Below are positions 37,554-50,048 of a DNA stretch of 64,000 bases, one piece after another. Every line of letters begins with the position of its first letter. The stretch's first letter is position 1. The notes beneath the pieces are model-generated. The model was not told the DNA's origin, searched no databases, and saw nothing but the letters and a program-made list of their open reading frames with translations. The position numbers and the translations under genes were made by a program. Origin of the DNA: Rutstroemia sp. NJR-2017a BVV2 (lineage: Eukaryota > Ascomycota > Leotiomycetes > Helotiales > Rutstroemiaceae); assembly GCA_002946415.1 (NCBI GenBank), contig NJPS01000027.1, positions 26,641 through 90,640 on the forward strand. Reading direction: 5' to 3'.

Positions 37554-38597
37554 TTGCTCTTCCTTCAGTAGCTACTGTACTCTTTTCTTCTTCTTAGCTT
37601 TGTTCTGGGAGTCCAATTCGTCCGTTTTGCGGGTTAAAGCATCAGCCAGAGGATTCTACTTTCCGGGGCGGTATACAATCAAGAAGTGGTAGTCGGCAAG
37701 TAGTTCAGCCCAGTATACTTAGCGAGCATTAAGAGACTTGGTTGATATAAAGTACTCCAGTGCCTTGTAGTCAGTATAGACATATATCTGGTGAGGGGTG
37801 CTAGTCAGCTCGGTATGCCAGTTCGCGAACGATTTAACAATAGCTAGTATTTCCTTATTATATACCTCGTAGTTGAGCTCTACTGCTTATATGGTTTTTG
37901 AGAAGTAAGCAACAAATAGATAATCGTCTCTATACTTCTGTGAAAGTATACTAGCTACTACTCCATCTGATACATCGGTTTCTAGTATATAGAGGAGTAT
38001 ATAATCATAGTATTTGAGCAGAGGGGCAGAGGTCAGTATCTCTTTTAGTGTATTGAATACTTATTAGCAGCTCTCATCGAAGTCGAAGCGAGTTCCGGCC
38101 TTCGTCAGGTTGATCAAGGGTTTTGCGATCAGGCCAAAGTTACGGATAAACCGGCGATAGAAGTTACAGAAGCCTAAGAAGGATTGAACACCTTTTACAG
38201 TACTAGGGTATTACCATTCTCATATAATAGTAACCTTTTCTGGGTCTACTTCAATATCTTCGGTAGAGATAATGAATCCCAAGTACTTTATTCGTTTGAT
38301 ATCGAATTCGCACTTCTTTATATCGGTCTGGAGACTAGCATCTTAGAGGCGTTATAGAACTAATCTCATATATACTATATACTCCAGCTTATTCTTAGAG
38401 TAAATCAGGATGTTATCTAAGTAAGCAATATAGAATATATCCAGATAGTCGAAAAGTATATCGTTTATATAGTACTAGTAGGTTATAGGGCTATTTATCA
38501 GTCCGAAAGGCATAACTTTGCACTTGTATATTCTGTAATATATTCGAAAGATAATATACTCTTCCGAAGCAGGGTCCATTCGAATATAGTAGAAGGC

Positions 38598-39017
38598 TTA
38601 GCAGATATCCAGCTTAGTAAAGATCTTTATATTTGTAATACTAGCAAGCATTTCGTCAATTAGAGATAATAGGTACCGATCCTTATAGGTAAGGGTATTA
38701 AGTATTCGGAAATCGATATAGAAGTATAGTCTGTCTATAGGTTTCTTGACGAAGAGAATAGGAGCTATAAATAGTACTTGGCTAAGTTCAATAAAACCTT
38801 TTGATAGATTCTCTATAAAGTACTCTTTGACAGTCTTAAGCTCTTCAAGCGATATCTTATAAAGCAAGCTATACTTCAGTACTTTCTCACTATCGTTCTC
38901 TAAATGGATCTTGTAGTTATAGGGATAGTAAGGTAATAGGATATCTGATTCGGCTTTAGAGAAGATATAGGTATAATTGGCATACTTATCGGGGATTGGA
39001 AGCTCGGTAGTATCCAT
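38598..39017 (-). pseudogene. A1 reverse transcriptase, N-terminal half
   Basis: Reads ELPIPDKYANYTYIFSKAES, then GFIELSQVLFIAPILFVKKP, then LYFYIDFRILNTLTYKDRY and FTKLDI, the fingers/palm of a Ty3/gypsy RT including the first catalytic Asp (LD). The frame stops there, but RT continues on the same strand to ~38,000 with the active box YLDN at 38,412-38,423. Confidence 0.85.
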
Positions 39018-39086
39018 TTATAGAAGAGAATATATAGCTGCTTATCGGGATTAAGGGGAGAGAAGTTGGGTTATAAAGGCTACTTT

Positions 39087-39464
39087 CTACTGCTCTTCGT
39101 TCTGGGCATCTCGGTATTGGTCGATTAGGCTATCTAGTTCTTGCAAAGTTATAGTAAACAGCTTGTAATCGCTATATCTTTTGCAGATAGTATTTAAAGT
39201 AGCGCCCGAGATAGTACAAATTTCAAGAGCAGGAGGCTTATATACAGCAGGAGGTATCCAGAGAGGTTTTGGAGAGTACTTAGGAGCTAGAGGAGACGGT
39301 GTTTCTACTACTCTCAACTCCTTTTGTATCTTGGCAGTACTCAGCTTTGCTAACTTCTCGTAGGATAACCTAGTGCTAATTGGGACCACTTTAGCTATAC
39401 TAGAATTCAACCTACCAAGCAGAGCAAAATCGGAGAAGATGGAGTCTGATTCCGGCTTAGGCAA
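39087..39464 (-). pseudogene. A1 protease-RT linker
   Basis: A 125-codon open piece rich in Pro/Ser/Thr (APKYSPKPLWIPPAVYKPP), typical of the spacer between protease and RT in this element. No catalytic motif. Confidence 0.5.
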
Positions 39465-39866
39465 ATGCTTTTCGATTGGTTTGTAGAGCAGGGTAATTAT
39501 ATTAACTGTTTTAGCCTGGGTTAGAAAATATTTCTTCCTCTAGAACATATCTAGTTATCTATCTCTCCGATCGGTATCGGCTTGGTAGAAGTAGTTGATC
39601 GTCGGTTTGTTATTGTTTAGTTGTACTTCGAAGTTGATAGAGTAATTAAATATATAAGGTAGGTCGGCTAGCTACTTAAGTCGGTGATATACACAGTCTA
39701 GAAGTATATAGTACTTAGTAAGCTATTATCGTCCTAGGATAATATACTGGGATCTAAGGTAGATAATTAAAAAGGGGGTAAATGATTGTATATAGCTATC
39801 GACTATAAGGTTAATTAAAGTATAATATATAATCTCCTGGCCCTTGGTACTATTATAGCCCTTAAC

Positions 39867-40061
39867 CTATAAAGGGGATTTCAAATACTTAAAGATAGGT
39901 TTTAGAATAGAAGAAAGATATTTAAGGAAAGATATATCGATAAATACGAAACTATTTGCTCCTAAGTCAATAAGAGTTTTGGATTGGAAGAAGAAACTAT
40001 TCTTTATTAAAGTATATAGAAATATTATATACTCTTCTTCTATTAAAGTAGTAAGATCCAA
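39867..40061 (-). pseudogene. A1 aspartic protease
   Basis: SKTLIDLGANSFVFIDISF is the active-site region of a retropepsin (usual D-S-G-A, here D-L-G-A). The equivalent in C is at 49,854-50,048. The Ser-to-Leu change is one C-to-T step. Confidence 0.65.
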
Positions 40062-40099
40062 GTATCTTATATCTCTTAGCCTATCTAGAAAGAAGTCTT

Positions 40100-41650
40100 T
40101 TACTAGATAGTATCTTTTACCTAGTTCATCTCTTTATGAACCATATAAGCGATTGCTTCTTCTTCAGCTATAATAGAACCCTCTTGGGCATCTACAAAGG
40201 TTTCTTGATCTTTGTCCACCTCCAAGTATTCAATTGCGTCTATAGTATAAGGGGTATAGGATCTAGCTCGATCTCTGTTGTAGTTGCCTAAGGGGGTGAA
40301 ATGGTATTATATACTGCTTTGTTGAAAAGCAGGGATATTACAGTGAGGGGTAAAGTGCTACAGGGTATTAATAAGTACAGGAGTGCTAAGATATAGGTTC
40401 GCGGGCGTATATATATATAGAGCGTTAGGTTGCTTTATTTGGATAGTTAACTTGTTCTTATTCGCGGTATAGGATCCACCTTGCGATCTACGAATGAGGT
40501 TGCTAGCAGGGGCGCCGGAATATATAGTATTCACAATCTTGATTCCTGCTTCGTTTGCTTCGAACCATTGGTAGACCTGTATATCGCCTTCAAGGGATTG
40601 GCTAGCTATATATCCTATACCTGTAGTATATTGGTAGAACTCGGTAACTTTAACAATCAGGTTCTGGCAAAGGGTGTACTTATCTGTAATATCTACAATA
40701 GTAGCAAGTAGTATAAGCTGCCGGTGGAACTCGGTAAAGCTTAAGTTGCCTATACGAAGTATATAGTATTCGTCGGCTGTATACTATACTTCTACCAGAT
40801 CGGTCAAGAAAGTTGCTACTGATTCGATAAGCTATATAACTGTCAAAGAGGGAAATCGCTATAAGTATAACTTTTCGAGATATACTAGTACTATACCTTA
40901 TATCTGCTTTAGAATATATTGTTGTCGGAAGCTTTCGGTTGGTAGTATATACTGGTAAATCTCGAGTTGTTCTAGTATAAGTGCTTTCTATAAGCTCGGC
41001 CTAATACTCGTACTATCGTTCAGTTTATTATACAGATCTGTTACCTTAGGATGATAAGGAGCTGAGCTAATCGATATAGATAAGTCGTAGGTTTGCGTAT
41101 AGAGTTGCTATTGTATCTCATGTATTTTTGCTATATACAGGGTATCTTGGGAGAAGTGTATATATTCTTTTATTGGGGGTGCTAGCGTAGCCTGCTCGAT
41201 TGATAGTTGAATATTTCTCAGTCTGTCGACTTCTCCAGAGAGTTCTCGTAGCTGTTCTATAAAGAAGGTATTCTATTCTTCTAGTATTGATATACTTATT
41301 TGGTTGTCGGTGCTCTTGTTAGTAGCTCGGGAGGTAGCAATACTAGATACTAAGCTTTATACCTCTTATTGAGAGAGGATTCTACTCTGATCTCTACTAT
41401 TGTTATTATCGTCTATACTGGCTCCTTCTTGGACATCGATATATAGTCCAGAAGATAGGGCACCGCTAGTAGTAGAATAGGTATTAATTGAATACTTAGA
41501 GGGTATTCTGTTTATTGTTGTTATTATTGCTGAATAGAGGGTATATCGTAAGGGTTATTGATAATTACTATATATCGAGGATCTCTCGGAATAGATCTAC
41601 TCTTACTACTTAGTAATCAGAGTAATCAAAAGCAAAGAGGGATAAATAGC
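40100..41650 (-). pseudogene. A1 gag region
   Basis: Minus-strand sequence aligning with the readable gag of C (about 48,800-49,790). Several stops. No CCHC zinc knuckle could be confirmed. Likely the capsid-type protein upstream of the protease. Confidence 0.5.
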
Positions 41651-41705
41651 TGATATTATTTGGATAGCTATCAGTACAGCTGGCGGGGTTGTGAGTTGTT
41701 AATAA

Positions 41706-41919
41706 TGTGATGAACCTTCAATAATAGAGTAGATTTAGCCTTAAAATTAACAACTAAAGAACTAAGAGAGCTCTAGAGCTCGAAGAGTTTAAATACAGGA
41801 AGTTGATTATATATAGGGTATATGATATACTAACACTATAGTAGCTTAGGCAGGGAGTTTGACTAAGTAAGCTTCAGGCAAGGAGCTAGCTCCAGACTAC
41901 TTTCGTGAGGTTCGTCACA
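41706..41919 (-). repeat. 5' LTR of A1 (LTR-A)
   Basis: 214 bp, TGTGATGAACC...GGTTCGTCACA, followed on the + strand by the CCTTT duplication. Confidence 0.95.
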
Positions 41920-44235
41920 CCTTTACTAAACTGTAATAGCGATATCGCTATAGCTTATAGTAATACCAACAATGAAGAAAGCAATAATAACGATAACAAG
42001 CTAAAAGAATTCAAATTCCAGGAAATCTTAAAGATTATACTACTAGATAAGTATAGTAGTAATAGAAGGAAATTGGAAATCTTTCTTTTATAATTAGGAA
42101 TATATTTCAGATTCAATACTAATAAATTCGATATTCGAGATATTAAGAGTCTCTAGACTACCTCTTATCTAAGAGACAAAGTAACTAAATAAATTAAATC
42201 TTTTCTATCCAACTATTTCGAGAATAGCTATAATCTAACTATAATAATAGTAACTACTATAGTTATATTCGCAAACTACGAAGGATTCCATAAGGAGATC
42301 AAACAAGTATTCGGAGATATCGATATTATAAGAACTATAGAACGATAACTCTTTAGTCTACAATAAACCGGATCTACAATAAACTATATAATAGAATTCC
42401 GAAAGTATAGAAATCAAACTAACTGGAGAATAGTAGTATTACTTAGTTATTATATAAAAGAACTAAAGAGAAATATCAAACTTAAACTATCTTAGAGAGA
42501 TCCAATTGATAATATAAATAATCTAATCAAAGAAACTATTTATATCGATAATAGGGATTACAAGTTTCAAAGAGAAATATACTTTAGTAGTATAGATCAA
42601 TACCTTTAATAATATCGATAGAATAAAAAAAAATCAAAGTTCTCCAAGAAATAATATACTAAAGAAGAGATTTATAGTAACCTTATATAACTAGATACAA
42701 TAAGCTCAAAAAACAACTTTTCTTAGGACGAACGAAACTATCGATAAGAACAGAAATTTTACTTCGAATATAGATTCCTAGAATACCAAACAAAAGACTA
42801 CTGAAAGAAGTCTTAAAAGATAAAACCTAAATAAACCAATTAGAAAAGAAAGAAATAGCTTAAGTTTATAGTAGGATAAGATAGTAGCTGGACTATATCT
42901 AGATACTAATTAAGTATAATAAGTAGTTATCGGACTATTTAAGAAACAGATTATATATAACTAATATAGACTATCTGCTATAAGGATTCTTACCTAATTC
43001 ATAAAGTAGATAAAAAGGGAATAAGCTGGTACCTAAAAAAGCCTAGTAGTAAGAAAACTACTACTTAAGACAAATCTTCAAAGTAGGGAAAGATATAGTT
43101 CCTAGAAAAAATCAGTTACTATAGAATCAGGTCTTAGAGACAAAAGGAATTTGTAAGCTTATTAGATAATAACGGACTCTAGAACAACTCTCGGAATATC
43201 CGAAGTTAACCAATTATAGGTTACTACTATAAGCTGGAACTTGAGATCAGTTCCACTAAGGTATAGAGAGAAACTCGAATCTATTAGGGGTTCAAGGAAT
43301 TTTAGTAATATAATCTATCAAGTAATAAAGAGGTTTGAGAAGTTATTCACCAATATAGTTATAAAGACTAGTGAAATATACTATTATAGGAATTAACTTA
43401 ATTACAAAGAGTAGTATTATAGATCTTCAAATATGAAGTATTTACTAAATATATCGATATTCCTATTAGACGAATCCTTAAAGTAAAGATCAGAACAAAC
43501 CTAAGTATAATCTAAGAAGATATAATTGATATCTAGAAGAGGTTCTTTGATTTTATAAAAGGTAACAAGCTTAAGATTATAAATCGAAACCAGAAAAGAA
43601 TTAATCAGGAATAACTTACCGAAGATATAAGTAGAGAACTAGTTAAGGAATTTAGAGTTATTCTAAGATCGAGATAGATTCTTTACAAAGTATATATAAA
43701 CAGGTATTTGTTCTAAGCAATAGTAGACTTAGGAGCGATAGAGAATTTTATAATACTAGAAACTATAGTATCTACAAAATTGCAAACTCTCGAGAAACTA
43801 GTTCTATATAGATTTTACCTTACTGATAGGTAATTAGCTAAAGAGAATAAATTGGTTTAGTACGAAATATAAGAATTTGAGATATAGCTAGGATAGTATT
43901 CTAAATAGATAAAAATAGATTTGGTCTTACTAGGAGAATACCAACTAATTTTGGGAATACTATAGCTAAAGAGCTATAATCTATATATCGACTAGGTCAC
44001 AATAACTATATAATACGATAAATATAAATACAAGATAAAGTTTATATAGAGTCTTGCAAGACTAATACCCGATCAGGAGCTGAAGGTAATATATTTACCG
44101 AGATCGGATATTTTAGCTCAGAATCCTCTACTGAAGGATATACTAGTATAATACCAGAAATATACCGAGATCTTCAAGAAAAGGCTTTATAAAGATATTT
44201 TACCAAAGTACCAATCTTGAGATTATAAAATAAAA

Positions 44236-44490
44236 TTGGAAGAAGGAAAGGAATTACTATTCTTACTAATTATACTACTATCAGAGAAGAAACTCAGAAT
44301 ACTTCAGGAATATATTATAGAAAATTTAGTAAAAGGATTTATTAGAGAATCCTATTTACCTATAAGTATATCAATCTTCTTTGTATCTAAGCCCTATAAT
44401 ACAAAATTAAAACTAGTTATCGACTACCGAAAACTGAATATTATTACTATTAAGGACCGATATATATTGTTATTGGCTAGTAAGTTATAA
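44236..44490 (+). pseudogene. B1 reverse transcriptase fragment
   Basis: Longest open piece of B1: LLSEKKLRILQEYIIENLVK, then GFIRESYLPISISIFFVSKP, then LKLVIDYRKLNIITIKDRY, the fingers region of a chromovirus RT. It ends at a stop in the otherwise continuous RT reading. Confidence 0.85.
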
Positions 44491-47400
44491 AATCGAATTG
44501 GGAAAGTTAAATACTTTACTAAGTTAGATCAGTATATAGGATTCAACCTAATCCGAATTAAGGAAGGAGATAAATAGAAAATAGTATTTTATATATAATA
44601 TAGATACTATAAATACCAAGTTATATCCTTCGGGTTTACCAATATACCTATAATATATATATATTTGGTCAATAACTTGTTAAGAAAGTACCTCGATAAC
44701 TACTATATAGTATATTTGGATAATATTTTAATTTTCACTGAAACCCTTGAGGAATATATCAAGATTGTATAGGAAATACTATAGATTCTGATAGATATAA
44801 GTATCTTACTTAAACCTTCGAAGTATAAATTCTATATTGCTAGAACTGAGTTCTTAAGATATATTATTAGGATTTATAGACTTGAAATAAGTCTAGGAAA
44901 AGTAAAAGAAGTTTTGGAGTAGATATAGTTTATTATAATTAAAGAAATATAATTATTTTTGGGATTTGTAAACTTCTATAAAAGATTTATCAAAGACTAT
45001 TCAAAAATCATAGTATTTCTTATAGAGTTAATCAAGAAGGATATCGAATATAAATAGAATAGTATAGTATAACAGATATTCGAAATCTTCAAATAAGTCT
45101 TTATACAAATATCAGTTCTTATTACCTTCGATCCCAAATAACCAATTATTATTAAGATAGATATATCAGATTATATATTAAATATAGTTCTAAGCTAGCC
45201 AGGTAAGGATAAGAAACTATAGCTAGTAATATATTATTCAAGAAAGCTTCAGTTAGCTAAGCTGAATTATAAGATTTATAACAAAAAGCTTCTAGCAATT
45301 ATTGATACTTTCAGAGAATAGAGAGTTTACCTTGAAGAATCTAAATATATAGTCCAAATCTATTTAGATTACAAGAATTTGATATACTTTATAACAACTA
45401 AAGTTCTAAATAGATAATAGATACGATAGGTAGAAATACTAGCTATATATAATTTCAAGATACTATATATTAAAGGAAACGAAAATATTAGAACTGATAT
45501 ACTTAGCAGAAAACCGGAATATCTAGAGAATAAGATATATAAATTGTATATTATATTTCGCTAGGATAGAGATTTGTTGGTATTCAACTTAGCCTAATTA
45601 GTTACAATAATATTACTTTATAATAACTACTTGGAGAAACAAGTATAAGGATATTATAGAAATGATTTTACTACGAAATAAGTATTAGAACAATCAGATA
45701 AAGGATTTATAATCAAGGATAAAGTTATATACTTCTATAAAAAGATATATATCTTTTCGACCTTAGCAAAACAATTTACTTAAAAACAATATAAGCTTCC
45801 AGTTTATAGATATTAAGAAATCACCAAGATATTCGCAAAGATTAAAGCAAATTTGTATTTCCTACAAATAAGAAAGATAGTTAAGGAAATTATCGGAAAC
45901 TATAATATCTATATATAGAATAAGACCTTATAATATATTTTGTATAGTTAGCTCAAAACTCCGGATATATCTACTTAGCTATAAAGATCTATTATATAGA
46001 ACTTTATAGTTAAACTACTATCCTTAAAAGATCTAATAACAGAAATAATATATAATTCTATTCTAGTTATAATAGATCGATTAACAAAATTTGGATATAT
46101 GATTTTATATAAAGAAAATAGTATAGCTGAGAATTTAGTTTATATATTTCTAAGAATAGTAGCTAGTATATATAGAGTACCTACCGAAATTATCTCGGAC
46201 CGAGATAAGCTCTTTATTTCGAAATTCTAATAGATACTTATAGCCTTACTAGGAATTAAGAGAAAGCTTTCGATAGTATTCTATCTATAAATAGATAATT
46301 AGATAGAATAGTTGAATCAGACTATAGAACAATATTTAAAATATTATATCAATTATAGATAAGATAATTAGATAGAACTATTATTATTTGTATAGTTTGC
46401 TTATAATATTGTAGAGGTAGCTATTACAAATATAATATCAGTATATACCAATTTTGGCTTCGAACCCAAAATATACAATATATAGTTACTGGATATAGCA
46501 AAATCAGATATAGTAATAACAAAAGTAGAAGATCTCAGGAATCTATATAAACAATTATTATTTGATATCAAATTTATAGTATAACAGATAGTATACTACT
46601 ATAATACAAAATATAGTATAGAACCAATACTTAAGAAAGGAGATAAAGTTTACCTCCTTAGACAAAATATCAATATAAAAAGATCAAGTAATAAATTAGA
46701 TTATAAGAAATTAAGATTCTTTAAAATTATTGAAATAGTTGGACTAGTTAACTACTACCTCGAATTATCAAAAATAATAAATATATATCTAATATTTCAT
46801 ATTTTACTTCTAGAACTAGTATTACTAGGAATACCAAATATACTTTATACCGAAATTGAACTAGTTAACCCAAATACCGAATACGAAATTGAAGAGATAC
46901 TAGATTAAAAATATATTAGAGAAAAGTTTTATTACTTAATCAAATAAAAAAGATACCTATATTTGGAAAATATATAGAAACTAATTAAGAACCTGAACTA
47001 TCTACAAGATTTGGAGAAATTCTACTTAAGGAACTCTCAGTTTCCAACTAAGTAGCTAGTTTAGAATCATTTATCAGAAAAAGCTCAAAAATCGAAAGAT
47101 CGATCTTAGAGGAACTAGATATCTAAGAAGTTTATTCGATTTGTTTAACTTATTCTCTTTCCAATCTTTCCTTCTTTTCAAATTCCTCTAATATATTAAT
47201 TATATATAGATTATATTATAATATTTTTCCAGCTTTTTCCTTCAGAATCTTTTACTATTTCCTTAAGTATATATAATATATAAAAACCTCCTATTTTTGT
47301 TAAGTAGCTATTTCTTCTTTAGTTTCGAGTTAGACTTCTTTTTGATAAATACTCTCTTATAAAGATACCGAATTATTATATATATTATAAGAAAACCTCC

Positions 47401-47672
47401 TAGTATTTCTTATATACTTTCTATACTAGTTGGAATCAGGAAGAATATAATATTTAAGATTCTTCGATATATAATAAAAGTATTTTATAGATATTATTTT
47501 TCTTTTTTTCTTGGAACGAAGATATATATTATAACAACTTTTTGCGGATTTGGAAATATACTTAAATATAATAAAGAGAAAAAAGAAAACAAGATATTTA
47601 TTATAAGTCCAAGTAGATATTCCACACTATTATAATAAGTATCAGAGCGATACTAAACTAGAAAAGGAATAA

Positions 47673-48222
47673 TATTATAATATATCTAAATAGGAGTTTA
47701 AGAATCTTAAACTCAAAAAGCAGTTAACTACTGTTTGGTAAAGTTGAACCATTGTATAGAGATTATACGATAAAGTAGAGTCTAGGTATCTATATCTATA
47801 ATACAGAGATAGAGAAAAGGTATTTATAATTATCGATATATCTTTGTAAGGAACGGTACTATAGAAATAAGATATCTAAGAATAGGTAGATATCAGAGTA
47901 ATCAATAGTACCTTTAGTAGAACCTTAGACAGAGATTACCTGATATCCTAGCAGTCCCAGTAGTCCTAGTACTACTGGGACCAGTAGGACTAATAGAATA
48001 GTAGAGAACAAAGGTCTATATAATTAGATAGTTTTCCTTAGTATATAAAGCTTTGTGTTTAACAACAATTACTATTTATTTATCTACTATTACAATTACA
48101 ATCGATTCCCTATATAACTATTATCAACAATAAACCTACGATAGTATTATTAGTTGTCGCGATCTCTAGTACTCGAGATTCTAACTACTTCTATATAACT
48201 TAGAAGATAAGTATTTGTAATA
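47673..48222 (+). repeat. 3' LTR of B1 (LTR-B)
   Basis: 550 bp, same ends as 34,913-35,462, followed by GATAG at 48,223-48,227. Confidence 0.85.
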
Positions 48223-49853
48223 GATAGTTTCTAATAATATCAGTCTTATTTACCTCTTTGCTAGAATATCGATCTAGAATAGTAAGAGAAGACTTAATTC
48301 CGAGTACGAAACTCGATATAGGATACTCTTTATTATTTACAATTATTTATAAATCCCTTCTACTATCTCACTATATACCGAATATCTCCTCTTTACCTAG
48401 CTGAATAAGATAAAGTATCTCTCGACCTTTTACTAGGAGAATCAAGAATATATAGTTCTATATCTGATAATTCGGAGACTCAAAGAAGAAAGTAATTTGT
48501 TTTACTAGTAATATCTCTCTTTACCAATATCTCCCAAAGATCAAGAGTACTAGGCAAGTTACTAATATACTTTGGTTATAATAAAGCTACTAATCCTTTT
48601 ATCTCTAAGCTTTCAACTTAAGATAATCAAGAACTCTTTAAGCAAATAAGAGAACAGATCGTCAACTTCGAGAGATAGCTTCAGAGTATTCAAATATAAT
48701 AATCTATTAAGTAGGAAGCAATATAGATATATCTATAGCCCTTATAAGTATAGTTCGATTATATAACTATAAATAACCTATAAACAGTCTATAGCAATCT
48801 GTAATAAGCTAGTCGGTTACTGCAATATTTCTTAACTATAGAATCTATAAGATCAAGGTTATAGAACTATTTACCCAAGGTTACCAATATAACTAATAAG
48901 CTAAGCAATAGCTAATAGTTCAGAGTATCTTTATAGCAAGTTATTATTACTAATTATCTAAAAATATATATCGAAACTTTGAGTTTATAGAAACTCAAAT
49001 ACTAATATATATTAGACCAATTAGAAGATACTATTTTAGATTATATAGAAGATCTTTATCTCCAGTAGTTACTATATCTTAATACCGAAGAGATTGTTAT
49101 ATAGATTGTAGATTTCTTAACTGATCCTGTAGAGTATAAATATACTAGAGATCAGTTTAGAGTTTTATATATATAAGAAGGAATACTATTTAAGAAGTTC
49201 TATAAAGAATTTTGCTTCCTTATATTACTAGTACGAAAGACTAATATAGAGGATCTATAGAATAACTTAGTTACCAAAGTTATCCTATTCTATAGATATA
49301 TATATTCTATAGCTCTTCTAAATAGTTGCTCCCTAAACAAGGATATTCGATTATACTATTATATCGATACAACTAAAGCTGGTATCAAAACTATTAATAT
49401 GATCTACTATTCTTATAATAAAGGTGCTTTTCGAAAAAGATAAAGTACTACTTACTCAAATAGCAAATAAGAACTCGTATAGTAAATAAAGTCTATTTCT
49501 ATTATAATCAACCTAGTATATACTTATATAAATATCTTATTACTACTCCAAATCCCTCGTCACTTCATACCTGATTATACTATCTATATATAACCACTGG
49601 CTACTAATAAGGGTACTAACCCCTTCTATATAAATATGGATTAGGCTAGATCTCAAACTCTCTATACTGTTAATATAGTGGAATATTGGGAAGAAAGTGA
49701 CGAAGAAGAAGCTCTCTCAGATACTCCTAAGGATCAAGATCCTATTATATAAATAAAGATTATAGCTTAGGCTATTTATAAGGAAATAGATCGAGCAAAA
49801 GATATTATTTAGTAAAAGACTCCTTTCTAAGTAGATTAAGAAATATAAGATAT

Positions 49854-50048
49854 TTGGACTTGATAAAACTAATAGGTAGAGAGTATATAATAACATTCTA
49901 TATCTTAGTTAAGAATAAATTCTCCTTTCCAATTAAAGCTCTTATTGACTCAGAAATAAATAACTTTATATTTGTCGATATTACTTTCCTTAAATATCTA
50001 TCTCCTTTCTTTAAATCTATTTTCTGCTTATTAAAAATATCTTTATAG
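49854..50048 (+). pseudogene. Protease fragment of element C
   Basis: FPIKALIDSEINNFIFVDIT corresponds to the A1 protease. The glycine of the D-S-G triad reads Glu, one G-to-A change. Confidence 0.65.

Larger units (their letters stand above)
35583..41919 (-). mobile_element. A1: youngest Ty3/gypsy element, minus strand, nested in B1
   Basis: A 6,337-bp element with 214-bp LTRs whose ends are TGTGATGAACC...GGTTCGTCACA, and an exact CCTTT duplication at 35,578-35,582 and 41,920-41,924. It is much less AT-shifted than its neighbours, so gag and pol are still readable in pieces on the minus strand: gag (~41,650-40,100), protease (40,061-39,867), linker (39,464-39,087), RT (39,017-~38,000), RNase H (~37,900-37,600), integrase (37,553-~36,300), chromodomain-like tail (36,173-35,895). 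Just inside the 3' LTR lies an unmutated polypurine tract (reverse complement of the run at 35,801-35,811). Scattered stops and the YLDN RT box show it is nonetheless inactive. Confidence 0.95.
34913..48222 (+). mobile_element. B1: Ty3/gypsy chromodomain element inserted in C, carrying A1
   Basis: Complete element with 550-bp LTRs (34,913-35,462 and 47,673-48,222) and a perfect 5-bp duplication GATAG on both sides. Without A1 and its duplication it would be 6,968 bp. Gag starts near 41,930. The protease keeps VDLGAIENF at about 43,729. RT is at 44,236-45,050 (LKLVIDYRKLNIITIKDRY, YLDN at about 44,712). RNase H is at about 45,110-45,500 and integrase about 45,700-46,600. The chromodomain tail is at about 46,860-46,950, followed by 3' untranslated DNA and purine tract GAAAAGGAA just before the 3' LTR. 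Stops from Q and W codons destroy the frame throughout. Confidence 0.9.
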
